A stretch of 64,000 nt of DNA from Pedobacter sp. (GCF_031119335.1 NZ_JAVHXT010000001.1:124001-188000); one strand, 5' to 3'. Shown: positions 26,419 through 35,588, counted from the stretch's first letter. A program made the numbers and translations. The notes: a model not told the origin generated them from the letters alone.

Positions 26419-27804
26419 TTGACTTTAATTAAATCTATCTCTGGTATTAGGGGCACCATTGGCGGCAAGGCTGGCGATGGTTTAACTCCAATTGATGTTG
26501 TAAAATTCACTGCTGCTTTCGGGTCGTGGGTAATCAGCAAAGCTGATAATAAAAGAATTGTAATAGGCCGCGATGCCCGTATCTCGGGAGAGATGGTAAA
26601 TAATTTGGTAATTGGTACGCTACAAGGTTTAGGCATCGAAGTCATTGATCTTGGTTTATCAACCACGCCAACGGTAGAAATTGCGGTTCCTATGGAAAAA
26701 GCAGCTGGCGGAATTATCCTAACGGCAAGTCACAACCCAAAGCAATGGAATGCCTTAAAACTTTTAAATGCCAAAGGCGAATTCATTAGCGATGCCGATG
26801 GTAAAGAAGTTTTAGATATTGCCGAAAATTCAGATTTCAGCTTTGCTGAAGTAGATGAAATTGGTGAGGTTAGAAAAGACGATACTTATATCCAAAAACA
26901 TATTGATGCTATTTTAGCATTACCTTTGGTAGATGTTGAAGCCATTAAGAATGCTAATTTCAAAGTAGCTATCGACTGTGTAAATTCTACTGGAGGTATT
27001 TTTCTTCCGCCATTGTTGAAAGCTTTAGGCGTAGAAACTGTTTACGAACTTTATTGCGAACCAAACGGACAATTCCCCCATAATCCAGAGCCGCTACCAG
27101 AAAATTTAACTGAAATTGCGAAGGTAGTGCAACAAAAAAATGCCGATTTAGGTATTGTGGTAGATCCAGATGTAGATAGACTGGCATTGGTAAACGAAGA
27201 TGGTTCTATGTTCGGCGAAGAATATACTTTGGTAGCTGTAGCAGATTACGTACTGAAAAATACGCCGGGCAATACTGTTTCAAATCTTTCTTCTACAAGA
27301 GCATTAAGAGATGTAACCGAAAAAGCTGGGCAACAATACAATGCAGCTGCGGTAGGAGAGGTAAACGTAGTAAATCAAATGAAAGCAACTAATGCCATTA
27401 TTGGTGGCGAAGGTAATGGTGGTATCATCTATCCAGAGTCGCACTATGGTAGAGATGCATTGGTTGGTATTGCTTTGTTTTTATCACACCTAGCGAAGTT
27501 TGGCAAGCCAATTTCAGTGTTAAGAGCCAGCTATCCATCATATCATATCTCAAAAAATAAAATTACCCTAACCCCTGATATGGACATAGACGTCTTATTA
27601 AAAAAGGTGGAAGAGAAGTATCAAAAACAACCATATAGCACCATAGATGGATTAAAAATTGAGTTTGATAAATCTTGGGTACATTTGCGCAGGTCTAATA
27701 CCGAACCTATTATTCGTATTTACAGCGAAGCAGAGAATGAAACAACCGCCGAAAATTTGGCGCAAAAAATCATCTCTGATATTAGGGAAGTGCTACAGGC
27801 GTAA
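26419..27804 (+). CDS. glmM: Phosphoglucosamine mutase
   Basis: Converts glucosamine 6-phosphate to glucosamine 1-phosphate for peptidoglycan and LPS. The 461-residue phosphohexomutase has the phosphoserine loop TASHNPKQWNALK, the Mg site DPDVDRLA, the sugar loop GEGNGGIIYP and the phosphate-binding RRSNTEPIIRIYSE. The start is TTG at 26419, giving MTLIKSISGIRGTIGG, the normal N-terminus; the upstream frame from 26371 overlaps the promoter. Phosphomannomutase activity is possible. Confidence 0.87.
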   Translation: MTLIKSISGIRGTIGGKAGDGLTPIDVVKFTAAFGSWVISKADNKRIVIGRDARISGEMVNNLVIGTLQGLGIEVIDLGLSTTPTVEIAVPMEKAAGGIILTASHNPKQWNALKLLNAKGEFISDADGKEVLDIAENSDFSFAEVDEIGEVRKDDTYIQKHIDAILALPLVDVEAIKNANFKVAIDCVNSTGGIFLPPLLKALGVETVYELYCEPNGQFPHNPEPLPENLTEIAKVVQQKNADLGIVVDPDVDRLALVNEDGSMFGEEYTLVAVADYVLKNTPGNTVSNLSSTRALRDVTEKAGQQYNAAAVGEVNVVNQMKATNAIIGGEGNGGIIYPESHYGRDALVGIALFLSHLAKFGKPISVLRASYPSYHISKNKITLTPDMDIDVLLKKVEEKYQKQPYSTIDGLKIEFDKSWVHLRRSNTEPIIRIYSEAENETTAENLAQKIISDIREVLQA

Positions 27805-27886
27805 CGAATAGGGTTTGGCGTTAAGCGAAATTAGCAAAACGCCAATCGCCAAACACTTAACGAAACTAACTAACACACACATAAAA

Positions 27887-29035
27887 ATGAAACGAGTTTA
27901 TTTAGATAATGCCGCTACCACGCCACTAGATCCGGCTGTAGTTGCAGAAATGACCAACGTAATGACCAATTACTTTGGAAATCCATCTGCAATACATGCT
28001 TTGGGGCGTGAAGTGAGAACTTTGGTAGAAAAAGCACGTAAAACGGTGGCTACACTGTTAAATGCGGCACCTTCCGAAATCTTCTTTACTTCTGGTGGCA
28101 CAGAGGCAGATAACACAGCTATTCGTTGCGGAATTGCTGCCTACGGAATTAAGCATGCCATTACTTCTAAAATTGAGCACCATGCGGTAGAACACACCTT
28201 AAATATGTTGCTTAAAGATGGCGTTATCGATAAACTCAGTTTTGTTAATATTGATGAAAAAGGTAATGTTGACTATGCTCATTTAGAAGAATTGTTGCAG
28301 AACAACGAACGTAGTTTTGTGTCTTTAATGCACGCCAATAATGAGCTGGGCACCTTAACCGATATGGAAAAAGTAGGTGACTTGTGCGAAAAGTACGATG
28401 CCATTTACCATGCAGATACGGTGCAAACTATGGGGCACTACACGCACGATGTACGTCTGTTGAAAGCGCATTTCATTGTTTGTGCAGCACACAAACTACA
28501 CGGACCAAAAGGTGTGGGTTTCTTGTACGTAAATAACAGCATCAAAATTCCACCGATGATTTACGGGGGTGCACAAGAACGTAACATGCGTGGCGGTACC
28601 GAAAACGTGTATGGCATTGTAGGCTTGGCAAAAGCGTTAGAAATTGCGTACACAGAAATGGAAGCGCACCAAAAACACGTACAAGAGCTAAAAGATTATA
28701 TGAAAGCTCAGCTAATTGCCGAAGTGCCAGGCATTGCCTTTAACGGCGAAACCGATGCAGATAAAAGTTTATACACGGTATTGAATGTTTCTTTCCCAGA
28801 AATGGATATGGCAGATATGTTGTTGTTCAATTTAGACATCAATGGCATTTGCGCATCAGGTGGCAGTGCTTGTTCATCAGGTTCTAACATCGGCTCGCAC
28901 GTGTTAAACGGTATCAAAGCCGATCCTAATCGCCCTGCGGTACGTTTCTCTTTCAGTAAATATACTACCAAAGAAGAAATAGATTATACTTTAGAAAAAG
29001 TGAAGATGGTGGTTAAGCAGAGTGCACTAGCTTAA
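27887..29035 (+). CDS. Cysteine desulfurase, IscS/NifS-like
   Basis: PLP enzyme of 382 residues that takes sulfur from cysteine for Fe-S clusters or thio-modification. It starts MKRVYLDNAATTPLDP; the PLP Lys lies in AAHKLHGPKGVGFLY and the active Cys loop is ASGGSACSSGSNIGSH. The ATG at 27887 is chosen over 27815 because it begins the family N-terminus. It follows glmM by 82 bases. It could be IscS or another NifS-type paralogue; no iscU is adjacent. Confidence 0.88.
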   Translation: MKRVYLDNAATTPLDPAVVAEMTNVMTNYFGNPSAIHALGREVRTLVEKARKTVATLLNAAPSEIFFTSGGTEADNTAIRCGIAAYGIKHAITSKIEHHAVEHTLNMLLKDGVIDKLSFVNIDEKGNVDYAHLEELLQNNERSFVSLMHANNELGTLTDMEKVGDLCEKYDAIYHADTVQTMGHYTHDVRLLKAHFIVCAAHKLHGPKGVGFLYVNNSIKIPPMIYGGAQERNMRGGTENVYGIVGLAKALEIAYTEMEAHQKHVQELKDYMKAQLIAEVPGIAFNGETDADKSLYTVLNVSFPEMDMADMLLFNLDINGICASGGSACSSGSNIGSHVLNGIKADPNRPAVRFSFSKYTTKEEIDYTLEKVKMVVKQSALA

Positions 29036-29047
29036 AAAGCATCAAAT

Positions 29048-29111
29048 CGTCATTGCAAGGCACGAAGCAATCTTAAGGCAGATAAATGCATTTGGAATGT
29101 TTCGTGCTTTG
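29048..29111. repeat. CGTCATTGCAAGGCACGAAGCAATC hairpin repeat
   Basis: One arm at 29048-29072 and a partial inverse at about 29091-29111. The same family recurs at 32133-32189 and 42600-42686. Confidence 0.6.
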
Positions 29112-29158
29112 TTTTTTTTTAATCTTTTTAGAAGAGCAGGTTCCTGTACTTTTATCTT

Positions 29159-29338
29159 CCGAAAGTCCTGCTTTCCGCTATTAATCTTTTTGTTTAAGAA
29201 ATTGCTAGACTTCGTAAGTTTAACTTTCATTTGTTATTGTTCTTAAATGGTAAAGTTGAGGGCTTCGCCGTTTCAAAACTTACGAAGTCTTTTCGTTTTT
29301 ACAACAAAAAGTGTTTCCGCTTCAATCAGGTCTAATTA
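29159..29338 (-). repeat. Constant-end hairpin element, copy B
   Basis: Minus-strand start TTAATTAGACCTGATTGAAG and end GAAAGCAGGACTTTCGG match copy A. The interior is different and contains inverted arms around AGACTTCGTAAGTTT (29209-29229 with 29275-29295). A 62-codon open frame overlapping it is a by-product of the repeat. Confidence 0.6.
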
Positions 29339-29442
29339 ATGAAATTCAGTTCTTTTAAACCCAAAAAAAACTGCCTAATTGTATTTTAGGTTCTAGCTCC
29401 TTGTACCTGCTGTTTGATATTTGTAATGTCGAACTCTTATCT

Positions 29443-29721
29443 CAGGATTTTTAATCCTGCTTAAATCGGATTATAAATCCATGGATAGGGCTTCGGGATT
29501 GCAAATCCCGAAGAGCAGATAAAACTTAAAGTTCCATTTTCCCTCGTTGGCGAGGACGCCAACGTGAGCCAACAATTGACTAAATTTAGTTCTTCGAGAC
29601 CAAACCATACCACAATGTCGGGATTTGCAATACCGATTTGTTTAGCTATGGATTTAAAATCCATAATTTAAATTGGCGAGTTCTAAACGTGCAGCTTTCC
29701 CACGTTGGCGTCCTCGCCAAC
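29443..29721. repeat. Cluster of small palindromes with a GTTGGCG pair
   Basis: Five short palindromes of GGATT...AATCC type lie at 29443-29459, 29468-29480, 29491-29513, 29618-29637 and 29647-29665. Among them are inverted copies of the GTTGGCG palindrome, GTTGGCGAGGACGCCAAC at 29546-29563 and GTTGGCGTCCTCGCCAAC at 29704-29721. No gene is seen between 29036 and 29900. Confidence 0.65.
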
Positions 29722-29900
29722 GTGAACCAATAAACTATTAAGGCAAAGTTCTGCTTCAAATAAAAACTCCTCAAAACAACTATTTATCGCCAAAACATTA
29801 ACTAAACTTGCGTTTTTTTACTAGTATTGTATATAGAACCATTGTTGATTATCAACATCAAAACAATCAAACCTTTTATAAACCTTTCGAACCATTATTT

Positions 29901-30179
29901 ATGCATGTAAACAGCACAACCGAGGAAAAGGAAATCGTTACCAAACAAAAGTCGAAACTTGGTGTACGTTTATTTTTCATTTACCTAATCTGCTATGCAG
30001 GTTTCGTAGCACTTGGTGTATTTAATTACGAATTACTATCCACAACCGTATTTTCAGGACTAAACCTTGCCGTAGTTTACGGTATCGGGTTAATTGTATT
30101 TGCCGTTATTATGGGTATTATTTACAACTATTACTGCACCAAATACGAAGACGCAGCTGAGAAAGGGGATACCAAATGA
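29901..30179 (+). CDS. DUF485 family membrane protein
   Basis: A 92-residue protein with two membrane helices (about residues 24-44 and 53-75). Proteins of this family are regularly encoded just before acetate/solute symporters, as here. The ATG at 29901 begins MHVNSTTEEKE; an upstream start at 29808 adds an unlikely 31 residues. The stop overlaps the symporter start (ATGA). Likely an accessory subunit or regulator of the transporter. Confidence 0.8.
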   Translation: MHVNSTTEEKEIVTKQKSKLGVRLFFIYLICYAGFVALGVFNYELLSTTVFSGLNLAVVYGIGLIVFAVIMGIIYNYYCTKYEDAAEKGDTK

Positions 30180-32095
30180 TTTATGATATTTCAGTAACTG
30201 CATTAATTTTCTTTTGCATTTTCGTTGGTCTTGTGCTAGGACTATCTTTCTATTTTGGTCGTAAGAAAAGCGACTCTTCATCTTATTACGCAGCAGGCGG
30301 GCAAATTCACTGGGCAGTTAATGGTATTGCCTTCGCCGGTGATTACCTTTCTGCAGCATCTTTTCTCGGCATCTGCGGTATGATTGCCATTGCAGGTTTT
30401 GATGGGTTTTTATATGCCATCGGGTTTTTAGCCGGCTGGATTGTAGCCTTATTCCTCATTGCCGAACCATTTAAGCGATTAGGTAAATATACCTTTACCG
30501 ATGCTTTAAACTCTAAATTTAACTCAAGAGCAATCACTTTAGCTGCATCGGTTAGTACCTTAATTATTTCTATATTCTACCTTATTCCGCAAATGGTGGG
30601 GGCAGGAGATTTAGTAATGCCCTTGTTAGGTTTACCACATTGGGCAGGAGTAATTTTGGTTGGTGCTATTGTAATTGCTATTGTGGCTAGTGCGGGAATG
30701 GCTTCAACCACTTATGTGCAGTTCTTAAAAGGCGGTTTGCTTATTGTATTATCATTAATACTAACGGTATATATCCTCAAAAACGGATTGTCATTATCTC
30801 CAGGAACAAAAGACAATCCTTCTCATACTTTTATAGAGTTAGAACCACAAGTAGAAAGTGCTGGAGTTGCTGCGGTGGATGGTTGGGAAGTGCTAAGTCA
30901 GCAAGAAGTAAGTAATAAAACCTTTGTGAAACTAAGGCAGAATGGTGTTGAAAGATGGTTTTATTTGACCGAGAAGGATGGGAAACCAACCTTGAAAGAA
31001 ACTTTAACCATTGTGCAAAAAGCCAATGGTGAGAAACTGTACAATGGAGAAACGAAGGACAAAAGGAAGTTTTACCAAGTTGGTCACCTAAGTAAAATCA
31101 TCGTTAACGGAAAGGAAGTAGAAAAAACTGGCGCTGTTGGGCCATTTGAATTTCTATCTACCATTAAAGAAAGTGATGTGGTTCGTTTCCTACAGACTAA
31201 ATTAACAGACGGTACCGATCAGGTTGCTGTTTACTACCCAGAAGTTACTGCAGGTGCTAAATTCATGTTGCCGGGTTTAAAATATAAGATAGGTACAGAT
31301 GCGAGCCTATGGAGCAAGTTAGATTTTGTATCGTTAATGTTAGCTTTATTTTTAGGTACAGCAGCTTTACCGCATATCCTTATTCGTTACTATACTGTAA
31401 AAACCCCTCGTGATGCACGTAAATCAACTATATTAGCAATTGCAGCAATTGGTGGCTTTTATATTCTTACATTATTTATGGGGCTTGGCGCAGCGGTAAA
31501 TGGCGTAATGGATGTTGAATCTAGCAATATGGCGGCTCCTTTATTAGCAAAAGCTTTTGGTGCAGTGTTGTTTTCGGTAATTTCTGCAGTTGCTTTTGCT
31601 ACCGTATTAGGAACCGTTGCTGGATTAATTGTAGCTTCTTCTGGCGCTATTGCTCATGATTTTATCGATATTTACTTGAAGAAAAACCTAAACGACGATA
31701 ACAAAGTGAAGGTAGGCAAAATAGCTGCCGTTATAGTTGGTATTTTCGCCATTTTACTAGGAATGGCATTTAAGGGAATTAATGTTTCTTTCTTGGTTGG
31801 TTGGGCTTTCGCTATCGCAGCTTCCGCAAATTTACCAGCAATCTTGTTTTTATTGTTTTGGAAAAAAACCTCGTCCACAGGTATCTCTGCATCAATTGTA
31901 GTGGGAATTGTATCCTCCTTGGCTATTATTCTAACTTCACCAACCATGTGGGATAAATATGGGTTAGGTGCCGAAAATGCGATGCATCAGTTGGAAAACC
32001 CAGCTTTAATTTCTTTTCCTTTAGCGGTATTAACGGTGTATGTGTTTTCGATGTTGTACCCGAAAAAGGAAGTGAGCGCATTGGTAGAAGCATAA
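30176..32095 (+). CDS. Cation/acetate symporter, ActP-like
   Basis: Sodium:solute symporter of 639 residues that takes up acetate or a related short carboxylate. Family motifs include SFYFGRKKSDSSSYYAAGGQ, NGIAFAGDYLSAASFLG and LGTAALPHILIRYYTV. About 160 hydrophilic residues (roughly 206-370) are inserted between helices, which explains the length above the usual 550. It is coupled to the DUF485 gene by a 4-base overlap. Downstream is a hairpin repeat. Confidence 0.87.
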   Translation: MIYDISVTALIFFCIFVGLVLGLSFYFGRKKSDSSSYYAAGGQIHWAVNGIAFAGDYLSAASFLGICGMIAIAGFDGFLYAIGFLAGWIVALFLIAEPFKRLGKYTFTDALNSKFNSRAITLAASVSTLIISIFYLIPQMVGAGDLVMPLLGLPHWAGVILVGAIVIAIVASAGMASTTYVQFLKGGLLIVLSLILTVYILKNGLSLSPGTKDNPSHTFIELEPQVESAGVAAVDGWEVLSQQEVSNKTFVKLRQNGVERWFYLTEKDGKPTLKETLTIVQKANGEKLYNGETKDKRKFYQVGHLSKIIVNGKEVEKTGAVGPFEFLSTIKESDVVRFLQTKLTDGTDQVAVYYPEVTAGAKFMLPGLKYKIGTDASLWSKLDFVSLMLALFLGTAALPHILIRYYTVKTPRDARKSTILAIAAIGGFYILTLFMGLGAAVNGVMDVESSNMAAPLLAKAFGAVLFSVISAVAFATVLGTVAGLIVASSGAIAHDFIDIYLKKNLNDDNKVKVGKIAAVIVGIFAILLGMAFKGINVSFLVGWAFAIAASANLPAILFLLFWKKTSSTGISASIVVGIVSSLAIILTSPTMWDKYGLGAENAMHQLENPALISFPLAVLTVYVFSMLYPKKEVSALVEA

Positions 32096-32132
32096 GTTTC
32101 TATAAAAGGCAAACTTACTTTCATTGTTTAGA

Positions 32133-32189
32133 GATTGCTTCGTGCCTCGCAATGACGAAAATAGCAACGTCATTGCGAGGCTCGAAGCA
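32133..32189. repeat. CGTCATTGCGAGG inverted-repeat hairpin
   Basis: Arms at 32133-32157 and 32168-32189 are near-perfect reverse complements around a 10-base loop. It lies between convergent actP and tag and could end both transcripts. Confidence 0.65.
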
Positions 32190-32258
32190 CCTGCGGAGCA
32201 AGCTTGAATACCGTTGAAAATAATAAAACTAATAAATGAAAAATCTTAAAGCAAAAGT

Positions 32259-32807
32259 CTATTTAACCCACCTCGGATTACTCTTCAAAACCTTTGCATG
32301 TATAGCACAAGAGGTATCATGTGCGCCTGGCAAATAGCCAATACTCATTAAAAACTCACCAACTATTTCTCCACCGGTAAATTTAAACGTCTTTTTAAAG
32401 AGTTTAATCCACTCGGTTTTGGTTTTAGGGTGATGATGTGCTAGCCACTTCTCAAAACTGCCGAACTCTTTTTGCAGTTGCAGGATGGTTTTGGCATTTT
32501 CAATGGCAGCATTAACTTTTAACTTATTGCGGATAATGCCTGTATCTTGCAGCAACCGTTCTCTATCAGTTTCTGTAAAATTGGCAACCTTTTTAATGTC
32601 GAAATTGGCATAAGCTTTTCTAAAGCCTTCTTCTTTTTTCAAAATAGTTTCCCAGCTTAGGCCAGCTTGGTTAATCTCTAAAATTAACCTTCCAAACAGT
32701 TCGTTATCATCGTGTATGGGAAAACCATAATGGTTGTCGTGGTAGTTTTGATGTAAAGCCTTACGTTCTTCGGGCTTCATGTTTGATATTGCACTGCAGT
32801 AGCTCAT
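32259..32807 (-). CDS. tag: DNA-3-methyladenine glycosylase I
   Basis: Base-excision enzyme that removes 3-methyladenine from alkylated DNA. The 182 residues carry the Tag pattern YHDNHYGFPIHDDNELFGRL, QAGLSWETIL with the catalytic region, and the late GAHDTSCAIH with the zinc-binding residues. The N-terminal Cys (SYCSA) is another zinc ligand. It lies 9 bases after the YdeI-like gene and probably shares a transcript with it. Confidence 0.87.
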   Translation of the reverse strand: MSYCSAISNMKPEERKALHQNYHDNHYGFPIHDDNELFGRLILEINQAGLSWETILKKEEGFRKAYANFDIKKVANFTETDRERLLQDTGIIRNKLKVNAAIENAKTILQLQKEFGSFEKWLAHHHPKTKTEWIKLFKKTFKFTGGEIVGEFLMSIGYLPGAHDTSCAIHAKVLKSNPRWVK

Positions 32808-32816
32808 AGTATTTGT

Positions 32817-33278
32817 TTATAATATCGAAATCTTATCGATTACTGTTATTATTCTTTGGATTTTAATTTCATCTCTTTTCGAAGCAGATATCCATTCAAT
32901 ATAAGCCTTTTGCTGGTTTTCTGGTAATTGACTAAATTTTTCATAAGCCCCTGACACCTCCTTTAAACATATTTTTAATTCTTCTGTTATTTTTGAGTTA
33001 ACATCATCGCTATATAGAATAACCTTTACCGTATCGCCAGCTTGTTTTTTTATTTGTTTGCGTATTTCTGCCTTAATTGGTAAGAATAGTCGTCCGTTTC
33101 CCATTGGCTGTAGTGGATAGTGAGGTAATTCGTAATGGTCAATAAAGCCACGTACTTTTACCCAACCAAAATGACTGTGTTTGTCTGGCTGTATTTCCGG
33201 GATTTCTATAAAAGTCCATCCGCCTTTGCCATCAAATTTTTGTAATAGATATTCTTTTTCTACTAATGGTTCTTTCAT
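32817..33278 (-). CDS. DUF1905 / YdeI-OmpD-associated family protein
   Basis: A 153-residue protein with an N-terminal DUF1905 barrel (GGWTFIEIPEIQ, VKVRGFIDHYEL, PIKAEIRKQIKKQAGDTVKV). A C-terminal helical YdeI-like part follows (KFSQLPENQQKAYIEWISAS). The function is unknown; the fold suggests small-ligand binding. It lies in a run of four same-strand genes with tag and an NTF2-like gene. Confidence 0.78.
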   Translation of the reverse strand: MKEPLVEKEYLLQKFDGKGGWTFIEIPEIQPDKHSHFGWVKVRGFIDHYELPHYPLQPMGNGRLFLPIKAEIRKQIKKQAGDTVKVILYSDDVNSKITEELKICLKEVSGAYEKFSQLPENQQKAYIEWISASKRDEIKIQRIITVIDKISIL

Positions 33279-33297
33279 TTTATCTTTATATACTAGG

Positions 33298-33681
33298 CTA
33301 TGCTATGCTTTGCCAATACACAGCGCTAATTAACCATTCTTTTTCTTGCTTTAATAAAATAATATAATCACAACCTATTACACCTGATGCCCATTCTGCT
33401 ATGATTTTTACTACGGCCATTTTTTCTTGCTGGTCTAATAAAGTAGTTTCGATTTCACTATTCGGCATAATTCCATTGATATTGTAAGTTTTAGTCCATT
33501 CTCTCATTTGTTCAAAAGAATGTAGACTTAATGGAGCCCAAATTTTATTGTCGTAGTCGTAAAAATAGCCTGTTTTAAATGCGGTAGGTATAAAATGTTT
33601 ATCAATCAATTTAGGGTTTACATTTCTAAAAGCATTTACATATTGTTTCGCTGTTTCTGTGATGGTTAGTGTTTCGCTCAT
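33298..33681 (-). CDS. NTF2-like / DUF4440-type protein
   Basis: A 127-residue cytoplasmic protein with an alpha+beta cone pattern: N-terminal helix TAKQYVNAFRN, then strands ending in LKQEKEWLISAVYWQ. These features suit the NTF2-like superfamily, whose members bind or turn over small molecules. No catalytic residue is obvious. It lies 19 bases upstream of the YdeI-like gene. Confidence 0.6.
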   Translation of the reverse strand: MSETLTITETAKQYVNAFRNVNPKLIDKHFIPTAFKTGYFYDYDNKIWAPLSLHSFEQMREWTKTYNINGIMPNSEIETTLLDQQEKMAVVKIIAEWASGVIGCDYIILLKQEKEWLISAVYWQSIA

Positions 33682-33749
33682 GTTACGGTTAATTTATTTC
33701 GATGGCTAAATTAACCTTGCCACTGACAACCCTATGGCAGTCTGAAAAA

Positions 33750-34406
33750 TTATTTTGATGAATCTATCATCTCTTCCCAATGTAAAATTTTTATCTTTTC
33801 GTTGGTTTGCTGAGCAGCCTTGATCATGGCTTTTGCAATATTTTTAGCTGTAATCCCTTTGTATTTATTCAAACTTCCAATAAGCAGTAAATTTACAATA
33901 GAGAATATCTTAATGAACACTTTTTCCAATGGTCTGCTTTCTGCTCTACTTCCCATAATCATTGATGGACGGAAAATCTGTGTGTGTTCAAAGTCGATAG
34001 CAATCACATCTCTTTCCGTCTCACCTTTGGTTCTAACATAAAAAATAGAAGATTTAGCATTTGCACCAACCGCACTTACCAATGATACGTTTTTTGCACC
34101 ATTTTCTTTGGTCAGCTGTGCTGCTAAAACAGGATAATCGTGGTCAATTTGGTAATATTCCTTTTCATCGGGAGTTTTCTTTTTGGTAGTGCCCAAAGCA
34201 ATAAAAACATCATCACCAACCAAATATTCTTTGTTTTGAGCTAAGTTTTGATAATCGGCAAGAACCATTTTTAACTTCGGGTGCTGAACATTTAATGGTT
34301 TTCTAAGTACTATGGTAACTTCCTCATAAATATCACTTTGTAGTAGGTCGTTTAACAAGTATCCGCCTACAAAGCCGCTGGCGCCAAAAAGAATTGCTTT
34401 CTTCAT
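33750..34406 (-). CDS. NAD(P)H-binding atypical SDR protein
   Basis: A 218-residue Rossmann protein beginning KKAILFGASGFVGGYLL, with GxxGxxG, VFIALGTTKKK and FYVRTKGETERDV where the SDR YxxxK would lie. It resembles the NAD(P)H-binding (HTATIP2/YwnB-like) reductases. Substrate unknown. It begins the same-strand run that ends in tag. Confidence 0.75.
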   Translation of the reverse strand: MKKAILFGASGFVGGYLLNDLLQSDIYEEVTIVLRKPLNVQHPKLKMVLADYQNLAQNKEYLVGDDVFIALGTTKKKTPDEKEYYQIDHDYPVLAAQLTKENGAKNVSLVSAVGANAKSSIFYVRTKGETERDVIAIDFEHTQIFRPSMIMGSRAESRPLEKVFIKIFSIVNLLLIGSLNKYKGITAKNIAKAMIKAAQQTNEKIKILHWEEMIDSSK

Positions 34407-34544
34407 ATTTTCAAATTCATGTATGATGTTACAAACAAACTTAAACGCTTGATGTTAGATAATGGTACGAAAAATTAAATTATTATAGAGCTATTCTGAT
34501 TTTAAAGGGAAGCGCTATCATCCTTAAACTAAAAACACAAAGCG

Positions 34545-34757
34545 ATGGAAAATAGAGAAAACAAGGAAAACAAAGAAAAAGAGGTAAAGGTTGATCTAAT
34601 TGATATCGATGATACCAAGCCTACAAGGACGGAAGAGAATATAGAAAGTACTTCATCTTCTACTATTACCAGTAAATTTACTAAAAACCACCCCCGCAAA
34701 CACGAGCCGATGGGCGGTAGTCATGAACCGGGAACAACACCGGGTACGGGTTTTTAG
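34545..34757 (+). CDS. Small hydrophilic protein, unknown
   Basis: A 70-residue, highly charged and probably disordered protein, Glu/Lys-rich at the start and ending in a Gly/Pro/Thr tail (GTTPGTGF). It has its own hairpin terminator at 34775-34803, which supports it being a real gene. No family recognised. Confidence 0.55.
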   Translation: MENRENKENKEKEVKVDLIDIDDTKPTRTEENIESTSSSTITSKFTKNHPRKHEPMGGSHEPGTTPGTGF

Positions 34758-34774
34758 AATTTAAATAAGACTTA

Positions 34775-34803
34775 AAACCACGGCATCTAGTCGTGGTTTT
34801 TTT
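34775..34803 (+). terminator. Terminator of the small hydrophilic protein gene
   Basis: AAACCACG pairs with CGTGGTTT around a 9-base loop, followed by a T run. It sits 18 bases after the stop at 34757. Confidence 0.75.
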
Positions 34804-34879
34804 ATGCCACGCAGCTAACTTATCGCTTTTCAAAAAAACTTTGCACAAAAATTAGTTTAATTTATAAACGTTCTATATA

Positions 34880-35071
34880 TTGGTAGCTATTAGCTATGCT
34901 CATTTTCCTAATTTCATTCGCTTAAAAAACGGAGGCGTTATTTCACTTTATGATGTGATTGCTCCCGAGAAAACTGTAGAAAGTTTAGGTTGGGCTTTAG
35001 TCTTGGGAAGTTTTTTGATTTTACCTTTCCTTGGATATCTGTTTTATAAGTTTCAGCAGAAGGAAGAATAG
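34880..35071 (+). pseudogene. C-terminal remnant resembling cytochrome bd oxidase subunit II
   Basis: A 63-codon open stretch reading FPNFIRLKNGGVISLYDVIAP and then a single membrane helix (LGWALVLGSFLILPFLGYLFY). This looks like the last segment of CydB, including the APE-T-LG motif before the final helix. A stop lies seven codons upstream and there is no good start, so it is a fragment. No cydA or rest of cydB is nearby. An unrelated small membrane protein is the alternative. Confidence 0.45.
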
Positions 35072-35075
35072 GAGG

Positions 35076-35097
35076 AAAACCACCTAAGACACCTTAG
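35076..35097 (+). repeat. Left copy of an inverted repeat around the gene at 35148
   Basis: A 22-bp AAAACCACCTAAGACA-type sequence. It matches the reverse complement of 35667-35688 at 21 of 22 positions. The two flank a single hypothetical gene, making a 613-bp unit. Confidence 0.6.
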
Positions 35098-35147
35098 AAA
35101 ACCTAAGTTTCTTTAATTAACCACAAAGACACGAAGGACACAAAGGA

Positions 35148-35588
35148 TTATTTAATTCTATCAATTTTAGGTTGGCTAACTGTTGCAATATTAATAAGGT
35201 GATTATGTGAGATAAAGCAGTAGTGCTTAAATTCCCCTGGATAATCTACCGTAGCAAACGTATCTCTTCTGATATATTCCAAAAAATTAGAGTTGCTATA
35301 AATTCTGATATTATTTCCAACAAAATCATCTCCTCCTAGTGATTCAAAACTTTCGTTAATTACATTGTAGCATATATAATCGTCGAAATAGATGGAAAAT
35401 TGAGGACTGGCTTCATTAATCTCTATTCTTCGCATAGGACCAAGCTTTGCTTCTCCAATAAAAACATCTTCTTCAGATGTAGACACTTGGCCAATAGTTA
35501 TAATAAATCTCAATTCATTTTGAAATGGTTCATGTATTTCGCTGATGAAAACATCCTTTGATGAGTCTATTATTTCGTAGTCATTCAT
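35148..35588 (-). CDS. Hypothetical 146-residue protein, possibly immunity-like
   Basis: Acidic cytoplasmic protein with no signal peptide. It contains FSIYFDDYICYNVINESFES and DYPGEFKHYCFISHNHLIN, a pattern I associate with a widespread unnamed family of small beta-rich proteins. No function is known. The gene is alone and lies between inverted 22-bp repeats, so it may have arrived as a unit. Low certainty on any role. Confidence 0.55.
   Translation of the reverse strand: MNDYEIIDSSKDVFISEIHEPFQNELRFIITIGQVSTSEEDVFIGEAKLGPMRRIEINEASPQFSIYFDDYICYNVINESFESLGGDDFVGNNIRIYSNSNFLEYIRRDTFATVDYPGEFKHYCFISHNHLINIATVSQPKIDRIK

Noticed and set aside
29042..29230. Open frame of 62 codons on the minus strand
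   Set aside because: It lies across two repeat elements (the CGTCATTG hairpin and copy B) and has no family likeness or promoter.
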